DNA of 64,000 nt from Epiperipatus broadwayi (Eukaryota > Onychophora > Udeonychophora > Euonychophora > Peripatidae). The translations under genes and the position numbers were made by a program. The stretch spans positions 62,001 to 126,000 of the forward strand of contig JAQFVV010013372.1 in assembly GCA_028023455.1 (NCBI GenBank), written 5' to 3'. This document shows positions 58,901 to 64,000 of this stretch, piece after piece (position 1 is the first letter of the stretch; each line of letters starts with the position of its first letter). The notes beneath the pieces were generated by a model. That model was not told the DNA's origin. It saw only the letters and a program-made list of their open reading frames with translations, and made no database searches.

Positions 58901-61900
58901 ACAAGAGGATTTGTCATGTATTAACACCATATCATCCTAGCGCAACATTTAAAGTCAAAACCAAATAAAACTTATATTAAGGATATTTCTGAAGTGTTAA
59001 TGGAAGCTATATTCTATGAATATTTTACACCAAGTATTTCTACTAGAGAAACTCCTCCCAAAATGTTAATGAGATGGAATTTCTGTGCATGTCTCAATAT
59101 TGGCATCAAGTAAGAGCACAGCAAATAAAATCTAATATTATTAGCAGTAGCAAACTCTCCTTATAGTAATGCCACCCATATATAGATCTAGGTACAATGT
59201 TCTCAGATCCAAGGCTCCTCACTGATAAAAGACACAAGCTGGAAACAAGATTGGAGACATTGGATGAGTAGGCATTAGATGAGTATTTTATGCATAAACC
59301 TTTCTGCATTAATTGATTACTAAGGCTTGCACTGGGTGGCACTACTATATGGACAGTTTGCTATTGCTAATAATAGCTTGGGTAAGCATAGGAAATAGTG
59401 ATCATATGATGTTTTGGTAATCAAAATCTAATGTTGGAGATGTAGAGTGGATTTGTGATGTTCTGAGAAAAAAAGGGACTGCCTGGAGTTGGATTAAACA
59501 TTTCATCAAAACAACTAAGACTGATACATCTGAACAATGGAAATGAAGTTAGAATATACCTTAATCATTTGAGAAACAGTTCAAGACAGTCTGAATAAGA
59601 AAAGAGAGTAACAACACAGGAGGAAGAAAAACCTGTATCACTACTAAGACATGAGAGAGGGCAGAAGACCACTGAAATTTATTTATGATTATCTGAGCTA
59701 TTTTCTAGAGGGAGGAATGTAATGTAATGTCGAACTAAATCTAGCACTGTGAGTGCACATATATATATATATATATGTCTATTTTAAGTTGTATAAATAA
59801 AGTTCATATATTTTTTGTAATTATAATTAGATAAGAAGAGAATAAAATCCAAAATTGTAAACAGTCTAGAAAATTAACATATATAAAGTATACATTTGAA
59901 TTTGCATTAAACTAATGTAAGTTAATGAATGTTTATTTATGCTGATTATTCTAGTGATATAAAAGCTGTAGAAGTCTACTCTAAATGTGTGCATGAGCAA
60001 AAAATAAGAAAAGAAAAGACATATACTGATTATGTATACAAAGCATGTAAGTGAAGTAGTTTCCGTCCCACCATAAGAAAATAAGCTTATGCAGAATAGA
60101 TCTGTATATAAAAATTATGCTGTTCATTATCTAATAACATTAGTAATTGTATTTTACTTCAAATTTATGTGTGTTTTCCTGAATGTTTATGATGGTGGTG
60201 TGTTAGTTGTATTTATATATTGGATTATTTCCATCATCTAATATGAGTATTGAATATCTTTAGAAAAATTTACCTTTATTTAGCAGGATGGTACAGTTGG
60301 ATAGAGCATTACCTTAAAATTCAATACTTAAGAACGTAAAGGTCCAAGTTCAATTCCCGTGCTGGTACTGTCACTGGTTATGCCAGCAACACTTGAAGAA
60401 CATGGGAGAATAATACCTCTCAAAACATTGTGCATATATTAACCTTTGTGCTATTATGAACAGCTGAATGTATTTGGAATATTTAAATAAAGTTATTTTT
60501 TTCTAAAAACATTCAATACTCATATTAGATGATGGAAATAGTCCAACATAATACAATTATATTTGACTGTTTTGTCTTAAATTAATAACCTATTGTTAAA
60601 TTTTAAAATTTATATTTAATTTTACTTCTAATAAAAATTTATTAATGCAAACTCAGCTGATATCCCTGAGTATGTAGTGCTGGCCAAAGAATGAAAGTAG
60701 CTTATAGTTATTATAAAATCAAGTCACAAAAATATAGAGTTACATAACTATATAAGCATGCTGGTTTGACTTCGAGCCAGTTTTGAATTTCAAACTGTTA
60801 TCTAGATAATAATAGTATTAACAATTAAATTGGATCTATAAGTCATCGATGAGAATAAATTAGATTAAGAATGTGGATGTAGCAGGATTTTCATCTGGTG
60901 TGCCTTGATTACTCAAACTTATAATAGATAACTCTGGAAGAGAATAAAGTGAATTCTCCAGAATATATATATATATGAACTCCCACCTGCACAGAATCCC
61001 AAATTGTAGTTATGCTACTGTGATAATTTATTGAATACTGAATACTAAAATATGTAATCACATTAATTGTCTATAACTCTCCTTAAGACAATTTTAATTA
61101 TTTTCTTACAAACTACAAACATTTTCATGCTATTAATATGTTTAGTCCTTTGAGAAAAGATTACCACTTAAATGCTGCCAGAAAATATCTTACTGTGACA
61201 AAGTGATAATCAGTTTTATAAATAGCAGAGCACGAATATTTTCTTCATATTAGTTTACTATCTATGTATTCTATTACATAATAGTATTATTAAAGGCCTA
61301 AATATAATGAAATTACTGAATGGTATTGAATTTCTTGCATTGTTCATATTTAATTCACTACAATATCTGGAAAATAAGATATTTGATGCTTCTGTCTAAT
61401 AATCATTTAGGTTTGATCATAGATATGCAAAAAAAAATATCAATTTTCAAAATTAGTAATTTTAAATAATTTTCTGATTTAGACATATTACTTGTTTAAT
61501 TGGGACGTCTGCATTTCTTTTATTCTTAAATATACCTTAAACAAATTGAATTATTAGCTAAGTTTTAAAATGATATACACATCTTCAGAGAAACATGAGA
61601 CAAAATTTGTGGTAAATATCTATCATATTAGCTTAGGATGAATCTCAATTTTTTTCACTTTTAAAATTTAGTTCAACTGTCAAAAACAAACAAAAACTGA
61701 TTGTTTCTTTCAAGACACACGCATTGAATGTTCAGTTTGGAGTTTAACAGATATCATTCTTGATTTCAGTTTATTCAATCATTATTTAATTACAAGTCTT
61801 TTTTGAAACACTGTTACCAACTTAGCTTTTAAATTACATGTATATTTTTATTATTCTTGTTTGAAAATAAGACATGATGATAAGATAAAGTTAAAGATTT

Positions 61901-63415
61901 TCAACATTACAAATTACTTTTATCTATTGGAGTGCTTAACAATTTTACATATTGTTTTCAATTAATGAATTTTCCCTACCAATATTTCAAATAACTAAAA
62001 CAGTTTGAGTAAATAACAATATACTATTTTAATACTATATTTAAAAATTGCAAATTATGCAAAACTGTATTTATAAATATTTTAAATAATATTTATGAAG
62101 CATTATAATAAGCTTTGAATACATATATGGCATAATAATTATTCTCAAATCAAACTTACTAAAGCCATTTTAATATATGATTTTTTTCTACAGTACGGGT
62201 TTTTTTCATACCTGCAGTCCAATATGTAATATATAGGGGTTTGAACTCAAACTTTCACATGACCCTAACTATCCATGCTACCTCATACTGCTGACACACT
62301 TGATCACACACATGTCAAAAAGATAAATAATCACCAATATACATATTTCATGCTAAACCAGCAATCGTCAGTTGTTCCAGATCATCATCTCCATACATAT
62401 ATACAATCAATGCTCAGCTTATATTAAGATAGCCAATCTTCATACTTTAATGGACAGGTTTCAATCCATTCCACCCCACAACTCTTTAGCCGTCCATTTC
62501 ATTGAAAATCTAATGATGCCATTTTAATAAATTTATAAATAAGATCACATTTTTCTATTAATGTAATATAAAAGATAAACACTGGAATAATATATCACCA
62601 TTTGGAAATGGAGAACATTAATAAAATGCATTGAAAATAATGATAATTTTATAATATATGATAGTCACTTGATAAACAAAATACACCATTTGCTTCCATT
62701 GTATAATGGCTGCACATAACTAATTATTATCATTTTACCCTATGAATATTTTAAAAATATTAAGTGGAAAATAATACAAACAAAACTTCATAAATATTCA
62801 GTAATTAAAAAAACTCTAAAATTAGATAAAAACTTTGATGTTATTTCAGTTATATATCGCTATTTTAAGAATGACATAAGCATTTATTTATAATGATTTA
62901 GAAACAATAAAATATTAATATTTTTAAAATATGAATTTATTTTAGTATTTTGAAATAATGAATTAACTATTGTTAGAAGTAAGTAGAGATATAAAATATA
63001 ATAATCAAAAGTAAGAAAAACCAAGAAAAAGTAAAAACTCGTAACACTTTAGAATAGAATTGCTCATATTTGTTTTAGTCGTAATATTCTCACAAATTAA
63101 AAAAGTTAATGATTCACTTAATAAAATGATTTATTATTTATAATTAAATGATAATATATACATAATCCAAATTATTTTAGATATATTCATAATTAATACT
63201 GTTTTTTTTTTTTTAAGAAAAAAATCAATTACCTGGCATTCATCTGGAATAAAGTCACCTGCTGTCTTTTTCTCATTAAATGGAATACTTTTCATAGATC
63301 CTCCATACCGCCAATGTTTGCCATGATCATCGCTTAATAAACAAAATACACCATTTGCTTCCATTGTACTATGGCCACAAACAATTAATCGACCAATGGA
63401 AGGTGGATACTTTTT
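43679..63415 (-). CDS. NEU1: Sialidase-1 (lysosomal neuraminidase) homologue, 3' part, three exons
   Basis: Joined minus-strand exons 63415-63233, 46159-45940 and 43902-43679 give 208 residues ending in TGA, with GT-AG introns of 17.1 and 2.0 kb. The product is the C-terminal half of the sialidase-1 family (glycoside hydrolase 33), which removes terminal sialic acids from glycoconjugates, in vertebrates inside lysosomes. Seen are two Asp boxes (SDDHGKHW and SQNYGKTW), a degenerate third (SFDGGETI), the Glu in PDECQ, an Arg in [11 protein letters not shown], an Arg in TLRWS and a Tyr in SGYSTL. These correspond by position to the family's catalytic Glu, substrate Arg residues and nucleophile Tyr. 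The ending VLYEKG…ALATFKI is also typical. The N-terminal half, with the FRIP region and signal peptide, lies past base 64000. No inactivating change is seen. Confidence 0.95.
44884..45012. repeat. Imperfect palindrome, ~40-bp arms
   Basis: ACATGAAGATGAAATAGTAC then TGGAGTTGACTA on the left is mirrored on the right by TAGTCAACTCCA then TTTCTATTTCATTTACATG. Short mirrored words continue inward (TTCACAG). Confidence 0.65.
45306..45830. repeat. Cluster of three foldback arms
   Basis: The arm at 45605-45690 (ATTGAAAGTTTAATGAGATC, TTTTAATTAGAGTTCAATTA) is mirrored at 45745-45830. A third, diverged copy in the orientation of the first lies at 45306-45400 (AAAGTTTAAAGAGATCTTTT, TTATTAGAGTTCAGCTGTGA). 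Inside is a further small palindrome around CTGAAATCA…TGATTTCAG. Confidence 0.65.
45940..46159 (-). CDS. NEU1: NEU1 exon
   Basis: Acceptor TTTATAG, phase 0 entry. It reads [36 protein letters not shown] and [20 protein letters not shown], ending in NITN with one base of a split Arg codon before the strong donor GTAAGT. Contains an active-site Arg and the degenerate Asp box. Confidence 0.96.
46160..49039. other. NEU1 large intron, first part (AT-rich)
   Basis: No exon, RNA gene or recognisable transposon. Small frames on either strand are low-complexity. Confidence 0.45.
49040..49430. other. Unrecognised higher-complexity segment (probable repeat)
   Basis: GC content and codon-like texture rise above the flanks. 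Two overlapping 74-residue frames are open on the minus strand (49123-49347 and 49194-49418), and the + strand also reads as normal peptide with few stops (for example [19 protein letters not shown]). Having both strands open argues for a decayed repeat rather than an exon. I cannot name it. Confidence 0.35.
49431..54914. other. NEU1 large intron, middle part
   Basis: Mostly AT-rich. A possible SINE scrap at about 50340-50400 has a B-box-like GAGTTCGAATACTGG. A ~45-bp unit with AATAATAAGAAAAATGAATA is duplicated at about 51018-51107. The reverse strand of 52900-53690 reads as a charged, Lys-rich broken peptide that may be an old transposon but shows no diagnostic motif. Confidence 0.4.
54915..55476 (+). 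repeat. 5' LTR of the plus-strand Gypsy
   Basis: Begins TGTCCAACTAAATCTAGCAC. It shares with the 3' LTR AGAAAATTAACATATGCAAA, TATACATTTGAATTTGCATT, GAAGTAGTTT, AAGTTAATAAA-type words and the closing CCTGAGTAT near 55460. Confidence 0.85.
55477..56950 (+). pseudogene. Leader and gag remnant of the plus-strand Gypsy
   Basis: 55477-56180 is untranslated leader. From about 56220 broken frames read [29 protein letters not shown] and [15 protein letters not shown], the pattern of the gag at 18578-19027. Zinc-knuckle-like [10 protein letters not shown] and a degenerate CFFCQ knuckle follow at about 56755-56830. Confidence 0.75.
56951..59100 (+). pseudogene. Pol remnant: RT, RNase H, integrase
   Basis: RT is recognised by [20 protein letters not shown], then [12 protein letters not shown] and YPVLSV (57253-57453 frame), and [10 protein letters not shown] with the YLDD catalytic motif at about 57515-57545. 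RNase H contributes [19 protein letters not shown]-like sequence near 58010. Integrase shows the zinc-finger start [12 protein letters not shown] near 58530 and the core YISDNGA-type region, then [11 protein letters not shown], near 58850-58950. Every domain has stops. Confidence 0.8.
59137..59374. mobile_element. TIR-family copy nested near the Gypsy 3' end
   Basis: 42-bp arms: ATTATTAGCAGTAGCAAACT then CTCCTTATAGTAATGCCACC on the left (59137-59178), mirrored at 59333-59374. The core carries ACATTGGATGAGTAGGCATT, the reverse complement of the core of the copies at 32788 and 34508, and CTCCTCACTGATAAAAG. The family tail GGTAAGCATAGGAAATAGTG lies just outside (59380-59400). It interrupts the Gypsy between integrase and 3' LTR. 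Confidence 0.85.
59706..59720 (+). other. Polypurine tract of the plus-strand Gypsy
   Basis: AGAGGGAGGAATG lies a few bases before the 3' LTR start, the expected plus-strand priming site. Confidence 0.65.
60204..60560. mobile_element. Inverted-repeat element with tRNA-like SINE core
   Basis: Arms of ~63 bp (60204-60269 and 60498-60560) mirror each other around GGA-TATTTCCATCATCTAATA and TGAGTATTGAAT with few mismatches. The 228-bp centre contains a tRNA-like head. It is inserted in the 3' LTR of the Gypsy, whose sequence resumes directly after it. Confidence 0.8.
60284..60370 (+). mobile_element. tRNA-derived SINE head inside the inverted repeat
   Basis: GGATGGTACAGTTGGATAGA and GCATTACC resemble the 5' half of a tRNA with A box (TACAGTTGGATAGAGC). 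GGTCCAAGTTCAATTCCCG is a good B box, and GTGCTGGTAC could close an acceptor-like end. The anticodon arm is distorted, so this is a SINE head, not a tRNA gene. About 110 bases of SINE-like tail follow, ending near an AATAAAG. Confidence 0.7.
60681..63232. other. NEU1 large intron, last part (AT-rich)
   Basis: No exon or transposon coding is recognised. A mildly GC-richer patch at 62200-62500 has no motif I can name. A direct repeat of CATTTGCTTCCATTGTA and TATGGC-like sequence occurs at about 62687 and in the exon at about 63351. Confidence 0.45.
63233..63415 (-). CDS. NEU1: NEU1 exon (first in window)
   Basis: Acceptor TTTTGTAG, phase 0 entry. It reads [39 protein letters not shown] and FIPDECQ, ending at donor GTAATT. 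It holds the best Asp box and the Glu of the active site. The Met inside the exon (63364) is not the start, because the family's conserved GRLIVCGH block precedes it in frame. Confidence 0.96.
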
Positions 63416-64000
63416 CTACAAAATCACAAATTAGAACAAAAAACTATCAAAAAAAAAAAATAAAAGTAATAACAATTTGGCAAATAATGATTTCAACTAC
63501 TTATTTAGTAAACATTTACTAATGAGTACTCATTAATGTATTTTGAATATCCCACCTCAAACAATGTATTTGTTAAATAGTGTATGAAACCATCAAAGAT
63601 ACTGTAAACCAAATGACTATAAAATATTTTAAAAGCATAATAAAATTTGCAAAAATAAAAAACACAGTCAATGAAAAATAGGATAAATTCTATAGACTAA
63701 AGTGGACATACTAAATTACAGGAAAAATATAGTAAAGATATAAAACGAATGTATACCTGGTTATATGGAAAACTCCATATAATAAAATAATTATGTCATC
63801 ACAAGTAAATACTATTATGCTTCTGACAAATTACTCTGTTTACCCACTGATAGAATGTCAACAGACAATTCCCATAAATGTAATAGATATCTATCTCTTA
63901 ATTTAATATTAACTTTAAGCTAACCAGTACAATATATATATATATATACAATTTTATCTTAGTCTGTTTTCAAAATCATTGCATATTTATATCATAATTA
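63416..64000. other. Upstream NEU1 intron sequence
   Basis: AT-rich sequence with a TA array at 63933-63948. The preceding NEU1 exon is not in view. Confidence 0.5.

Larger units (their letters stand above)
54915..60680 (+). mobile_element. LTR retrotransposon (Ty3/Gypsy), full span, heavily mutated
   Basis: LTRs in direct repeat (54915 to about 55476 and 59728 to about 60680, the second enlarged by a nested insertion) enclose gag, RT, RNase H and integrase in the normal order, followed by a polypurine tract. The motif TGGTACAGTCAACATTT just inside the 5' LTR parallels the primer-binding-site region of the element at 15713-19972. Stops and frameshifts occur every few tens of codons, so it is old and dead. 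It sits antisense to NEU1 in the 17-kb intron. Confidence 0.9.
59728..60680 (+). repeat. 3' LTR, split by a nested inverted-repeat element
   Basis: Begins TGTCGAACTAAATCTAGCAC and follows the 5' LTR to about 60170 (TTACTTCAAATTT), then resumes at about 60556 (TTGACTGTTTTGTCTTAAAT) and ends near CCCTGAGTATG at 60675. The ~390 bp in between have no counterpart in the 5' LTR. A (TA)n array at 59757-59776 is also specific to this copy. Confidence 0.82.

Overview
The window is AT-rich animal nuclear DNA. It holds the 3' parts of two spliced protein genes in convergent (tail-to-tail) orientation, and almost everything else is intron or intergenic DNA filled with old transposable elements. Exons have GT-AG borders, introns reach 17 kb, and the repeats are Penelope-like elements, an RTE-type LINE, Gypsy LTR elements, tRNA-headed SINEs, foldback/TIR elements and GATA microsatellites. 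This mix suggests a lophotrochozoan invertebrate, perhaps a mollusc such as a cephalopod; that placement is inference.

Gene 1 (+ strand, 12990-38962, six exons) encodes the C-terminal ~372 residues of general transcription factor IIIC subunit 5 (GTF3C5/TFIIIC63). Gene 2 (- strand, 63415-43679, three exons) encodes the C-terminal 208 residues of a lysosomal sialidase-1 (NEU1) homologue. The 5' exons of NEU1 lie beyond base 64000. Those of GTF3C5 are not recognisable before base 12990 and probably lie upstream. About 4.7 kb separates the two stop codons.

Layout: 1-12.9 kb holds a Penelope-like remnant (1740-2565), a LINE scrap, a large foldback element, two diverged LTR/leader-like copies with a near-perfect 106-bp inverted repeat between them, and a broken Gypsy pol. 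The 9.0-kb GTF3C5 intron (13233-22268) holds an LTR-bounded but internally deleted Gypsy on the - strand (15713-19972), a tRNA-like SINE head and two TIR elements. The 13.3-kb intron (23094-36442) holds an RTE LINE bounded by an 11-bp target-site duplication (23632-26701), a GATA array, TIR elements and a tandem array at 35437-36333. 38963-43678 is intergenic. The 17-kb NEU1 intron holds a second, full-span but heavily mutated Gypsy (54915-60680), whose 3' LTR carries an inverted-repeat element with a tRNA-like core.

The most interesting signals are RNA-level. The ~350-bp tandem repeat just upstream of GTF3C5 exon 36443-36677 contains a nearly complete type I hammerhead ribozyme (35516-35578), including a palindromic stem-III loop. 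It looks like a metazoan retrozyme array. The 5' terminus of the RTE LINE, exactly at the target-site duplication, can fold like an HDV-type self-cleaving ribozyme.
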